DNA from: Entonaema liquescens
Taxonomy: Eukaryota > Ascomycota > Sordariomycetes > Xylariales > Xylariaceae
Length of the DNA: 64,000 nt
Direction: 5' to 3'
Assembly (NCBI GenBank): GCA_902805475.1
Contig: CADCSX010000008.1
Coordinates: 2,400,001-2,464,000 of the forward strand
Below the pieces are notes generated by a model that saw only the letters and a list, made by a program, of their open reading frames with translations, did not search any database and was not told the origin of the DNA. Below are positions 47,227 to 59,103 of this stretch, in pieces. Numbering within the stretch: the first letter of the stretch is position 1; every line of letters begins with the position of its first letter. The position numbers and the translations under genes were made by a program.

Positions 47227-49921
47227 TCACGCGTAATTTTCCTCGTCATCCTCTTCAATGGGAGCAGGAGTCCTCCGTTCGTTTCTCCGCTTGGGACGCC
47301 TGTGCCTCGAGCTTGAGATGTTACTCGCCGAATCCTCGGGAGCCAAGTCGAAATCGTCGCCTCCCCAATCACTCTCGCTCATACCGTCATCATCTCCTAC
47401 AGCCCATGGTGGTCTCTCTGAGCCTTGCGAATTGCCAGACAATTGTGGCAAGACATCAATCCTTCCGGCACGACGGTGCTGCTGGCTTAATAATAGACCA
47501 TTATTGCGCTGGCGGAGAGCATTCCGTACTACTTCGGCGCGTTGGTGGAGCTTCTCGAACGCATCTTCGAGGGCTTCCATACCCTGGTAGATATCTCGTT
47601 CTACTTCAGCTAGGACAGCCATTTCAACCTCTTCGTCATAGGATACAGGCTGCCGGCTATGACCGGGCGCAGTAGATGATGATAGCGAAACAAAAGAAGC
47701 GGGCGTTGCGCCACGGGAATACACGCCAGAGAATGGTGTAGTGCTACGAGACCCGCCGAACCCCGACGAATGGCGCATACCAGACCCTCGTGGTGGGGGG
47801 ATGAAAATCCATTCGCAGGTGTACCACCTCGAGACAGTGGATTATCGGCAGTGGGTGTTATGGCATCATCGGCATCGGCGCCAGACCAAAGAAAGCCGTC
47901 AAAGCGGCCAGATATGAGGATCTCCCACTCTTGGGGACTAATGTCGGTGATAGTTGCAAGAAGATCGTGATGAAAAGGGTGCTTGACGAGAAACACGGCC
48001 GTTTCTGCATCACGAGGTGCTTGAGGTAGACGGTAGATACGTTGAAGCGCCAGGCCTGTCTTGACCATGAAATCCGTTCTTGGCTTACGCATTGGGGTGG
48101 GTGCCCTTAGAGAAGGCTGTAATTCTCGAGCACCGGAAATTAACGCATTGAAGTACGGTTGCTCATGCTGGTCGAGGTTGGTCAAGATGGCAAAGGTCAA
48201 CGTCTCGTCATCGATCTCTGAGGGTGCTGGTGCTGGTGCCTCAGCGCAGTTGCTCATCCATCGATCGACTACAGATCTAACCTTCTTGGACTGTCGTAGA
48301 TAGTGGTCCCTAAACTCTTCTGCGATATCCGGGTCCAGTTTGATCGGCGAAGCCGGTCTGGGAGGCATATCTTGCGCCGTCTCAATTGCGTTTGCAGAGA
48401 GAGAGGGAAGATCAAATGGGGGCCACGGTGGCATTTCGACCCTGCCCCTACTCGTTCTAGGACCTCGCCCCATCCCAACCCTCGATGATCTTCTGGTGAC
48501 TTTTCACACATGATACAATTGCAGCCCTCAGCAGGAAGATCTCTAGAGAACACGTCTTCCAATCGGTCGAGTAGCCGACGTGCCACTGACTTATGCCCTG
48601 TTGCTACTGCAACCGAGCCTTGCTTTTGAATGACCGATTGATATTGATCAAGGAGATTGAAGAAAGGTGCGAATAGAGTGTCTGCACCTGCAAGAGGAGG
48701 GTTCGATGGCCGTGTTCCATTCTGCCGTGGTATCACGGAAAGGAAATGTTTGGGTAATGGGTGAGGTAGACCGCCATTCTGAAGTAGATAGTCAATCCTG
48801 GGGACTTCCTGAATATTCAACGGCGGAGGCGGAGGCGGCGGTGGGGGAGGAGGGTCAAAATCAGACGCTGGTGTTGCTGAAGGTGTAGGACGTTCTTGTC
48901 TTTCACGCCTAGAGTGAAAGCTAGGCTTTGCATCCGGGAAGGCTTGCGGCGGCGGAAATTGCGGCGTAGCTGTGGGTGTTTTCGGCGACGAGTCTTGTAT
49001 GGAGTCTGGAGAATCTTCGGCTTCGATTGGGCTGGGAACCCTACGGGATCTCGACGAAGCCGTCCGATGGGGAGCAACGGGAGTAGCTGTTGAAGAAGCC
49101 CCTACGGTTTTATTATCGCTCAGTTGTGAAGCCTCCTCGTTATTTGCTCGTACACCAAATGGCGGAGGCGGTGGAGGAGGAGGAGGAGGAGGAGGTGGAT
49201 AGGATGGAGTTGGAGGAGATTTGATAGTGGAAGCGTAACTTGAAGCTTTCGATTTGGTGGACAATTTTGATTTCTCATCGTGCTTCGAGCTAGATCGCGA
49301 TAAGCCAGAAGTCCTCGATCTAGGTCGGTCCGAACCAGATTCCATTTCCTCCCTTAACTTGGAAGTAGGTGTCTTGCTTCGTCTTTTCTTTTCTTCAGAT
49401 AAATCCGTCTCGGGAGGACTAGGCGGTCGACTATCCTTCTGGGTATTCTTCCTACTCAAACCACCGGTCGATTTAGATCTGCCTATGTTACCGGAACCAA
49501 GATCTGTAGTATCTGGGGTAAGGGGATCATCGTGGGCGGATGCCCCTATATCTTCGCGGCTCAGTACAGCTTCCTTGCTGTGAGCCTTGCTGAAGCTAGG
49601 GTACGGCAAGCTAACCCGGCTGCTAGAAAGGGTTGTCCTAGAAAGTTCAGGTACTAGGTCACTCATTGAAGATGTCCTCCTATCACGGTCCCTCTCTTTT
49701 TCTTCCTTGGTTCGGTGTCGTCGATGCGAGGAGGTGTGCGAATCCCCATCAGTACTTTTATGTTTAGAACGGTGTGATCTATGATGGTGGTGACCATCCC
49801 TGTCACCTCTAACGCGTTCCTTATCCTTTTCCCTATCACGATCCCGTTCGCTCTTTCTACGCCGGGGATCTCTTGAGCGGGTATCGCTGGTTGCGTCGGC
49901 ATCAGGGTCTCTGGAGCCCAT
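47227..49921 (-). CDS. Unknown large charged/proline-rich fungal protein, two apparent 1-base losses
   Basis: Starts at ATG 49921 (MGSRDPDADATSD). The first 70 residues are strongly charged (RRRKSERDRDREKDKERVRG, then HHHHRSHRSKHK). Next come Ser/Lys/Arg-rich disorder and two proline runs (about 12 Pro near residue 250, PPPPPPPPPPPL near residue 375). A folded-looking half follows: VPRIDYLLQNGGLPHPLPKH, LFAPFFNLLDQYQ, a short Cys motif EGCNCIMCEKSPEDH, ISGRFDGFLWSGADAD and a Glu-rich helix EVEMAVLAEVERDIYQG. It ends acidic. The frame jumps at plus-strand C-run 48445-48448 and G-run 47795-47800; one lost base at each gives 898 continuous residues. I believe it is a conserved filamentous-fungal protein of unknown function; no domain can be named. 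Confidence 0.72.
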
Positions 49922-50799
49922 TGTGGCGGACCATACGAGCCCGACCGGGCCCAACCGCTAATTCGATTTAACGAGTGAGGGTCGTCGAAGTTATTCGAAG
50001 GATGCAGAGGGTCCTCGATTGGAGAGGGTGCAAAGCAAGGACGAATGAATTCAATGCTTCAGTGGCCTTGATTAGGTATCTTGAATTTATGCAATGCGTT
50101 CGTTGGCAAGAATTGTAGAAACATGACATGTAGAAGGCAAGAAAAAGTGGTGAAAGCAGCACAAGGCACTTGCATGATCCAATGTTCCCAAAAAGATGTG
50201 CAAGGGAAGGTGACGGCGGCTATTGGAGTCTTCCCACACGCTACGCAGCTGCCTCTGATTCGACGAGAAACATGCACATATCGAGAATGGAGCTCTACCA
50301 CATACAAATCCGGCATGGATGTACCCGTACCTATCGCTTAAGGTGGGGTCGGTATATCCCACAGACCTCGACTTTCTAATAATTTGTTTGATGCATATCT
50401 ATATATAGAGAGATCTGGCATACAATGGTACATGTACACAGTACAGCGTACAGCATAAACTGGAAGTTTGATCAAAGTCGAGGCCGAAGGCGGTCAACGT
50501 GCTAATAATCAACGCACCAATTACTTCATAGAAATTTCTATTTATTTCCTTTACTTCTAAAGAACTCTCTGGACTCGAGCCGTGATAGTCCGAGTGTCGT
50601 GTACACTCCTATAATGTAAACTTCTATGTATAGCTATATACCTAGGTATGTTCAGATCCCATAGGTAAGCATTCGTAATGTATGGACCTGATACGCTAAT
50701 TGTAGATCTACCCGGATCTTCCTTTCTTTTTCATAACTGTCCATACCACATCGTAAAATCTTATAGGAACCTAGAGAAATCCATATCGACCCATCTCGT
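49922..50799. other. Intergenic between two minus-strand genes
   Basis: About 880 bases including the promoter of the gene at 49921 and the 3' UTR of ATP sulfurylase. Open frames on both strands are short and mutually overlapping. Nothing supported. Confidence 0.6.
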
Positions 50800-52875
50800 C
50801 TATAGGCGGTCTAGTAAACCACGGCTCTCCAGCATCAGGACGATCTGATGTACGATGGATCGCACTGTCTGCTTCTCGCAGTCTACCACTAAATCAGGTT
50901 TAGAGGGCGCCTCATATGGGTCGTCAACTCCCGTGAAACCCTTGATTTCGCCAGCGCGAGCCTTGGCGTAGATGCCTCGCTTGTCCGTCTTCTCGCAGTA
51001 CTCAAGAGGAGTGGCGACGTGGACTAGGTAAAAGTCACCGTATTTCTCAACCGCCTCCTTAGCAGCTGCTCGGTCCTTGTCAAAAGGCGCAATAGGGGCA
51101 GCGATGACAGCGGCGCCCGATCTAGTCAGTTCGCCAGCGACGAACGCGATGCGAGCGATATTGGTGCTGCGGTCCTCTCTGCTGAAACCCAGTTCAGACG
51201 ACAGCTCATGCCGCACAGTCTCACCAAGTAGCATAGACACAGACCGACCACCCTGTTGGTTAAGGGTAACCTGAAGAGCTCTCGCAATCTGGTCCTTGCC
51301 GCTGTTCGTGTAACCGGTCAAGAAGACCGTGAATCCCTGAGCAGCACGAGGGGGATGCGACTCGCGCAGTACCTTCACGACCTCGGGATATGAGAACCAT
51401 TCGGGGATATCTCGGCCGCTCCTTAGTCTTGAGCGCAATTCCGTGCCGGAGATGTTTAGTGTGCGGGTATCCTTCGGGATCTGGTCGACGGGCGCATACT
51501 CGTCCTTGTCCGGCAAGTAAGTCATCATTTGGAATGGCACAACCTCAATGCCAAGCTCGTCGCGGTATTTCTCGACTGCGTACTGAGCATCATAAGGCCC
51601 GTAGAAGTCGACACCCTGGCTGTTCTTTCCAGGACCAGCATGATCACGCCCAACGATAAAATGGGTTGCTCCGTGATTTTTGCGGATGATGGCGTGCCAG
51701 ATGGCTTCGCGGGGACCACCCATTCGCATAGCCAACGGGAGGAGACCCAAGACCGCCATGCCATTAGGGTATCTTGGCAAGAGGGCTTTGTAGACTCGTA
51801 CTCGTGTGAAGTGGTCAATGTCTCCGGGCTTCGTCAAGCCGACCACCGGATGGATGAGCACATTCGCGTGGTGCGAACGAGCAGCACGAACTGTCAACTC
51901 TCGGTGCGCTCGGTGCATGGGGTTTCTTGTCTGGAAAGCCACAACGCGGCTCCAACCAAGCTTGTCGAAGTGTAATCGGAGCTCAGCTGGAGTATCTATC
52001 GCGAATATCACAATTAGCTTCAATATCACAATGGGTCAAAATTACTACCGCTGTACTCACATCGCAGATCTACGAAGTCATAGTGCTGCAGGCGGTTAAC
52101 GGCCTCTACTTTACCGCCCACGTAGAAATCGGCGGCTGTTCTGAAGAGATACTTGACAGCTGGATGCGCTTCGTCATCACTTCCGAAAACTTCCTTAGCT
52201 TCGAGAACCCTATTGTGCTCATATGTTAGTGGCGTTGATTGCGTAAGACTTGGCGAGTAAGAGGTCTGCATACTTGTCCGGCTTGTAGATATCATCCACG
52301 GTAAGGATGGCTAAGTTTCTGTCGTCACGAAGATCGCGTAGGGTCACTCGGACGCCTGGCTTTAGACCGACCTCCTTGATAGTTTCGTCAGACACATCTA
52401 GGGTGATGGGCATGCTAAACAGGACACCATCAGCCAGCCTATTGTCCTTCACGACACTGTACAAGGCAATCAGCGCTTAGTCTTAGTCACTCATGTAATC
52501 CAGAAGTCACATACCCGTTATAATCGGCCTCGTTCATGAAACCTAGAAGTAAATTTGTGTGAGCTTGACTTCATCCCGAGAGCACAAGTTCTCGTATGAT
52601 AACCGTTACTCTGCCCAATGGGCATTCGTAGATATAGGGAATAAGGTGGTACTCGACAGAGTACGGAACACAGATATCAGAAATCAGACATGGTAGGCGG
52701 ACACACCTTCAAGAGGCGAGAAGCCGCCATTGAGGATTAATTCGAGGTCGCAAAGCTGTCTCTCGGTCAGGGTAATAGCCGGAAGAGTTTCGGCTTCGGC
52801 CGCGAGCTCAGCTTGTCTAGGAAAGTCTCTGGCAATAAGGTCCTTGAGGACGCCACCATGGGGAGGGTTCGCCAT
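50800..52875 (-). CDS. met3: ATP sulfurylase (sulfate adenylyltransferase) with C-terminal APS-kinase-like regulatory domain
   Basis: First enzyme of sulfate assimilation: ATP + sulfate to adenosine-5'-phosphosulfate + pyrophosphate. Five exons: 52875-52707, 52542-52515 (only 28 bases), 52456-52274, 52209-52061 and 51995-50800. All phases match and the product is 574 residues, the length usual for filamentous fungi. It starts MANPPHGGVLKDLIARD. The catalytic domain shows QTRNPMHRAH (ATP-binding HxxH), RVVAF and the GRDHAGPG loop. The C-terminal 180 residues resemble APS kinase (VFLTGYTNSGKDQIARAL), but the P-loop is GYTNSGKD rather than the canonical GLSGSGKST. This is as in other filamentous-fungal enzymes, where the domain is inactive as a kinase and binds PAPS for allosteric inhibition. 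I could not identify a sulfur-regulator binding site in the upstream region. Confidence 0.95.
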
Positions 52876-54013
52876 TGTCTCTAAACGCAACTGAGGCAAA
52901 GGGTAGATACCTAGATAGGGAAAGGGAGTAATGAGAAGAGAAAAGAAAACTAGAAATTGTTGACTCCGGTTCTTAATAAAAAGACCAGATGACGAGAACG
53001 GATAGGTAATCAATACCTGGTATGAAATATACAACTACTTCGCAACGTGCTACGATAGAAGATAATATGGGGAGCCAAGAACCGGCATAACAGTTCGTAG
53101 GTTACAAATAGAAAGAAAAAAAAAATACCCAGAGCTAATTCCGATGCCGTCCACGCTACGTAATCGGTAGCAGACCTATGCAGTTCTGTGCAGGGTTAGA
53201 AACTTACGCAACGGCCCTATGAGATGGAGGCTAGAACATGGGTTAAAAAATAATCGAATAGCATTTAGCCTTGATGACGTGCTCAGGGACCAGCGAGAGC
53301 CGTAGCTTAGAATTGTAGCACCAGCGGTTCTCGTCCCTCACTGGACCGACGCGACCCTTTTTAAACAAATTGGGAAGTGAAGCAGACCGAAAACACGTCG
53401 GACGACGCGGCTCTCGGGACCCAGAAGCCCTGATGATGCCTTAATTTGTGTAAATGAGAGCAAATGGCCTTATCTAATGTAGATCGCGGAACCCATATCC
53501 CAAATCTTGGGGTAAATTAAAGAATAGAAAAGAAACAGCAGCCTTTTGCGGCTCTTAGCTTCCTTCAGCTGCGAAGATCTACATTCTACATAGTTACCTA
53601 CCTTAGGTACACTCACAGATTTTACTCAGCAGAAAGCGGAAGCGGAGGTACTTCAATAGATACCTACCCCTCTCTCCACAACGAACAGGGACCCGTCATG
53701 TGCACTAATAAGAGAAATATCATGTATCTGAGTACTTTTTATTTCAGGAATTAGGCTCTGCCAAATTGTTATTCAGGAAGCAATATGCCATGATAGAATT
53801 ACCTACACCTCAATTTTGTTCATTAACCCGGATCCTGACCATCCTCCTTGCAAGTGTTCGTCGTGTTCTAAAAGCAGATAATATGTCTTCTCTGATACAA
53901 ACTTGCAAGATCAAGCAAACTGTCACGATATGTCCGTCAGATATTTGGACATAGCAGCACAAAAGAAACGTAAAGACGCAGCGACGGAAACGCGGTTGGA
54001 CACCTTACGCCTT
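52876..54013. other. Intergenic, promoter of ATP sulfurylase
   Basis: About 1.1 kb between ATP sulfurylase and the repeat-protein gene to the right. A poly-A run lies at about 53117-53126. It contains the promoter of met3 and the 3' UTR of the repeat-protein gene. No gene supported. Confidence 0.6.
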
Positions 54014-57000
54014 CTACTCATCCTCAAGTTTATTGGCCTTATCCTTCCTACCGTTGCCTCTCAAAAGTAGGTCGCGGCCGTATTGGCGCCAGCCAGATGC
54101 CGCGTCGCTATGTGCCGTGTCTCGCGCTGCTACCCCTATAGTTGTAGAACCGGCCGGAGGTGTATGCCAATGGTCCCTGTCTGGCGAAGGAAGGGGTGTT
54201 ATCTCTATGGGGGATGACGTAGCTCCTGGTGTAGAATTCCCCGAAGCCGAACTGACAATTATAACGCTGTTATTAGAAATCTGGCCGGATATGGATGCGA
54301 TCGTTGACGTCTGAAAGGTGGTTGGGTGATCGCTGCCACCAAAGAACGTCGTATTTGCTGTGGCTTTAATCAGTTCTCGTGATATTAATTATACTTGCAA
54401 CTTGTTTTTACTCACAGAAGGAACTTCCAGTACATGAGGTGGCCGAAGATGGCCAAGGAGTAGGAGATCCTGTTGCACCCTCGGCACCCGATGTGAATGA
54501 GACGGCCGGTGTAGTTAAGGTTGCCATAGAACCCGGCTCGGTAAACCCGTCATCATCTGTACAAGTTGTATCAATAGTAGCAGCAGGAGTCTCGCTTTCT
54601 GTACAAGTGGTGTCTGGCTCTTGAGTTGTGGGAAGCTCTTCACTGCAGGTTTCCGAAGTGCCTGGTTCCGAAGAGGAGGTTATCGGAGGAGGAGTTCCTT
54701 GCCCGCCAGGGCCGCCCGGCGCAGTTGTTTCTGTAGCAGACGCCCCTGGTGGCAAAGAAGTTGAGATAGTCGAGTTCGGGAAAACCGGCGAGACAGAGCC
54801 GTTCCCGGTGGGTGATTGGCTGAAGGACCCTGGTGGTGCCGTCACAGACGTGGTGAGTCCCGATTCCGTCGATAAAGAAGCGGAAGCTTCACTCGAACTA
54901 CCTGGCAGACTTGCAGTAGGTCCAAGCAGCGAAGTGTTATTCGATAGAGAATGCGATATAGATGCCGGTGAGGACAGCGACGTCGGATTAGACACCCCAG
55001 AGCTCGAAGAAACAGTCACTTGCGATGTCGATTGGACACTACTTCCTAGCGATTGCCCCGTGGGACCACTTACTGGAACCCCATGAGATGTCGACGCGTT
55101 TGAAAGTGGGAACGGAACAGAACTTGGGATGCTAGTAGAGAGGACCGAGGGAGTACTCCCAAACGCGCTCTCACTCCCAGTAGCAGGTTGGTTAGGGATG
55201 GTACTGGATAGTTGTGATGTGCCGGGGGGTGAACCAAAAGCGCTGTTGCTTTCGATGGAACTTGGCATTGGAAAAGACTCAGTTCCTGAATTGCTAGTCC
55301 CACCCGGCGACCCAGTCGGGTTAGGGAGCATCGTGCTATTTGTTAAGGGGAAAGGTGGCACTCCCGACGTGAGAGTGGATATTACTGTGCCTGAAATCGA
55401 GCTCTGAGTAGTTGACAATATGCTTCCAGGATTTAGTGTGTTGGAGACAGATTCCGTACCGGTTATGACGGCTGAGCTTGAGTTTAGGCTTACCGGACCA
55501 CCTGATTGGCCCGACGGCCCTTTCGAAGATGCGGTCGGTCCCAGGCTTTCGGTAACATTGGAGAGGGAGAATGGCGGCGTCAACCCTGACGCTGTGGGGA
55601 CCGATAGACTGGTTAAGCTTGTACTCGATTTTGTGATGAAAGGCGTGATAGTCAGTGAAATAGTGCCGTTGGAAGAACCCGCGGAACTCGCGAGAGAGCT
55701 GCTTGATAGAATTTGAGACCCCGTTGAGAAACCCAGTGGTCCCGTAGGGTTGTTGGTAACATTTGTGGAATTCGGTATAGGGAAAGGAGCTAGTGAACTT
55801 GGAATCTGAGCCGAGGCGCTGTTTGGCCCTCCCGAGGGGTGATGCCCGTTGTACTGTTAATTATAACGGTAGGGCTCCCGGAAAGTCCGGTCGAGTTCGC
55901 TGCGGAGCCCGTCGGCACGGATCCTGTAATTTGAGACACTGGGCCGGGGCCAGTAGGTGATCCGCTCACCGTAGATCCTACTGTAGGTATCGTAGTATTT
56001 GATTGTGGGAAAGGTGCTGATGGGCTGCTAGTTACCATAGATTGTCCGTTCGGACCACCGGATAGGGACCCAGTTGAGATGAGTGTCAAAGTCGACGACA
56101 GGTTAGTAGAACCAGCAGGCGAGATAAATGTACCCGAATTTGAGGTGCCCGTGGGGCCAGTAGTTGGTGACGTTGAGTTAGTTATGGGGAAGGGTACTGT
56201 TTGAGAGCCGCTTAGTGAAATATGTCCAGAGGATGATACTTGTGTAGTCTGATTGCTGCTCAGAGAGGTAGACGGCTTCTGCGCAGATATACCAGTACTT
56301 GGGAGAGAACTAAAGGCTCCAGTTGTATGTCCCGTTACGGACGTGGTTGAGTTAGGTTGTGGGAATGGTGGCGATTGAGAGGCCGTAGATCCAGAATTGC
56401 TCAACGTGCTGCTTAACTCCCCAGAAACAGTTCCTGCTGGTGTGCTCGTTCCAGTTGGGGGAATCGTTTGACCATTAGGACCGCTTGTCGAGTTAGACAA
56501 AGGAAATGGAGGCTGAGAAGACGGGATACTCGAGGGGAATATACCGGACGACAAGCTGGAGAAGGCGTTACCGCTAGGTCCCAAAGGAGACGTCGTTGAG
56601 TTCGTAGTAGGAAATGGAGGAAACGTGGAAGAAGACCCAAAACTTGCTACCTCGCTAGAGAGACTTGTCTCAACTACAGACGATCCAGTTGACCTAACTG
56701 AAGGCAACGAACTATACTGTGGAGTGCCCGAAGATGAAATAGATCCCCCGGTTGACCCACTTGCAGTGGTTGATGAGTTCGTCAGGGGAAACGGGGCTGA
56801 CTTGGTTGCTGCGGAGGTAACAGTGGATAAACTACCAGGCACAGAACCACTAGAAATTGCCACGGTACCGGTCCCGAGAGTTTGGTTAGCGGAATTCGAT
56901 GGGCTGACCGTTATATTTGATTGAGAAGGCGTAGTCGTGGATATCCCCTGGCCTCCAGGGACAGTTTCTTGAGATGATTCGCTCGCTGATAAAACAGTCG

Positions 57001-59103
57001 AGCTCCCGGTAGGCGTTAGTGGTAATGTCGAATTCGATCCAGGAGAAGACGAGATTAAGCTGGTCACCGCACTAGTTACTATAGGGTAACTTCTCCCCGA
57101 GGAGGAGACGATAGTACCTTGGATAGTGCCGGTAGTGGAGTTACTTAACGAGAACGGCACAGATGGGCCAGTCCGAACTGGAGTTGAACTGGTTTCCGAA
57201 CTCAGCGGCTGGGTCTGAGATCCCAAGGAAATAGACGACAGAGGCCCGGTGATCGTACCACCCGTTCCCGTGGGTGTAGTTGATTGCCCATTTGACCCTG
57301 TAATAATACTGGTGCTGCTGTTGGATAGTGGGAATGGTGGTATTGATGGGGAAGATATCTCACTCTCGGTAAGAGTCCCAGATGGAACAACACTGCTAAG
57401 CTCCATACTAGATAACGATGATGCTAATGTCGATGATGTAGAACTAGATCTTGAGGATTGCGCGGTAGCAGAGCCCGGGTTGGATACAGAGAGCCCCGAG
57501 CTTCCGGTTGTATATCCCTGGCTGTTCGTCGCGTTTGAAACAGGAAACGGGGGAGTTGATGAACCTGAGGTTTCAGAGCCTAATGATGGAGAGAGACCTC
57601 CGGATGATAAGGTCTCCGTGCTTATAGTAACACTAGGGTTACCCTGACCTGATGGTTCAGCCCGGGATGAGGTCACGTTGGAGGGAGAGCTGATAGTCCC
57701 AACTATAGAGCTTACTTCTGTGACGCTGCTTCCCGTCACCAAAGGGCCTGAGGGTATGGTAGTTGACTGTGGGCCACTCCCAGATGCGGTAGGCCCTGTA
57801 GGATTAGCATTGAACGTTGAGTTAGACACAGGAAAAGGAGCAGAAGTCCCACTGGTCGAAGGAGATGAAATGCCCGATGAGAAGATCGAGGACGTATTTG
57901 CTGTCCCCGATGTACCCGAGGAGACAGGTTCAGATCCGGAGGGAACTACGCTTTGAGTTGACTCTGAACCGGAAGTTGACGGGCTTGTGGGTTCTAGCGA
58001 CTCGATACCAGATGAGAGTCCGTTGGACGGTTGTGTTGGGACACTTGGGGCACTTCCAGTTACAGCGGCTGTGCTGGAGGTCCCATACGTGGTTCCGTTC
58101 TCAATAATGGTCATAGTAACCGAAATCCCAGAAGATATGATAATAGTTGTGACTACTTCTTCCGTACTCGTTCCGGGAATAGTAATTTGACCCCCGGCGT
58201 TTGTGCCATTGCTAATAGTAGAGGGGTTAGTCTGACCCGTGGTTGGAGGAATGCCTTGACCTCCTGGGCCTCCACCAACGTTGGTGCTACTAGTTGCGCT
58301 TAATACCGTAGTATTGGAGATACCGCTCTAAGAATGCTCGTTAGCATATGGCGTGTCTATTGTATATCCTCATGTTCACACATCTTAAATCTTCTATACC
58401 TATGAATTTTGAAGTGGTGTGAGAACATACCAAAGTAGGACTAGATATAGGAAGGAAAGATGTAGCAGAACCAGAGGAGACGGAACTGCCAGCTGAAGTT
58501 ACTGGAGAGTTTGACTCTCCGGGACCGGTAGATGAACTAGTTGAACCACTAGCCTCCCCTGTAGGCAACGCCGGCGAGGTGTTTGTTATAGTGGACACAC
58601 TGGATATTGATGACAATGAGGAAGCATTTGTGACGGATAGTGACCCCGTAGCAGACGTAATAGATTCTCCTCCTGGGCTGAAAGTCGAGGTGGCTAAGAC
58701 TTGGTGAGCTTCTATGCCGATAAGCTAACATAAGATTGTAAATACCTAATGAAATGATCGAACCGTTGGCAAAGCTTGACACATGACTAGACCCGAGTAT
58801 ACTCGGTGAGCTCGTGGTGAGGCTGGGAAAGGTCGAACCCGACGAAGAAACCTTGGAGGTGAGAGGTGGAGGTGGAGGCGAACCATACCCCCCATACGTA
58901 GGAGTATGATAGTTGTATCCACCACTCGGACCATGTTGAGGGTCGTCAAATAATTCATAGTCGGCTTTCCAAGGGTTTGTTTCGGGAGAGGAGTCACGCC
59001 GAGCCACAAGGTTATCCCCTTGAAGCACTGCTCTGATACCAGGAAGACTTGCGAGTAAAATAACCACCGACGCCAAGCTAGCAGCTGGCCTTAAAGCTCT
59101 CAT
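54014..59103 (-). CDS. Giant secreted Ser/Thr-rich repeat protein (mucin/adhesin-like), one apparent 1-base loss
   Basis: Four exons: 59103-58746, 58693-58431, 58327-54416 and 54363-54014; about 1627 residues. Introns end GTATTT/CTTAG, GTATGT/TTCTTAG and GTGAGT/TTAAAG; the last acceptor is less certain. It starts with a signal peptide (RPAASLASVVILLASLPGIRA), then a Gly/Tyr/Pro region (GGYNYHTPTYGGYGSPPPPP). From about residue 250 comes a Ser/Thr/Gly/Pro-rich body in which PPFPLSNSTT-type modules recur about 14 times, roughly every 45-100 residues. Most modules hold an Asn-x-Ser/Thr glycosylation site. A Cys-bearing region near the end (TSETCSEELPTTQEPDTTC) precedes a polar, charged C-terminus. 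I see no terminal hydrophobic GPI signal. One base appears lost in the G-run 55836-55839 (plus strand), after which the repeats resume in frame. A heavily glycosylated cell-wall or secreted protein is the likely role. Confidence 0.75.
54420..57960 (-). repeat. About 14 degenerate FP-x-x-N-S/T coding repeats
   Basis: Coding-level repeat inside the large secreted protein: PFPVSNST, PFPVSNAT, PFPLSNSS, PFSLSNST, PFPLTNSS, PFPTTNST, PFPLSNST, PFPQPNST, PFPITNST, PFPQSNTT, PFPIPNST, PFSLSNVT, PFPLTNST, PFPLSNAS. Spacers are Ser/Thr/Gly-rich with frequent GPTG and SGP turns. On the DNA level the copies are diverged, so the repetition is old or maintained by selection rather than recent slippage. 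Confidence 0.85.

Noticed and set aside
50800..59103. A biosynthetic or mobile gene cluster in the right half
   Set aside because: Neighbours are unrelated housekeeping, signalling and surface genes with no tailoring enzymes or transposase.
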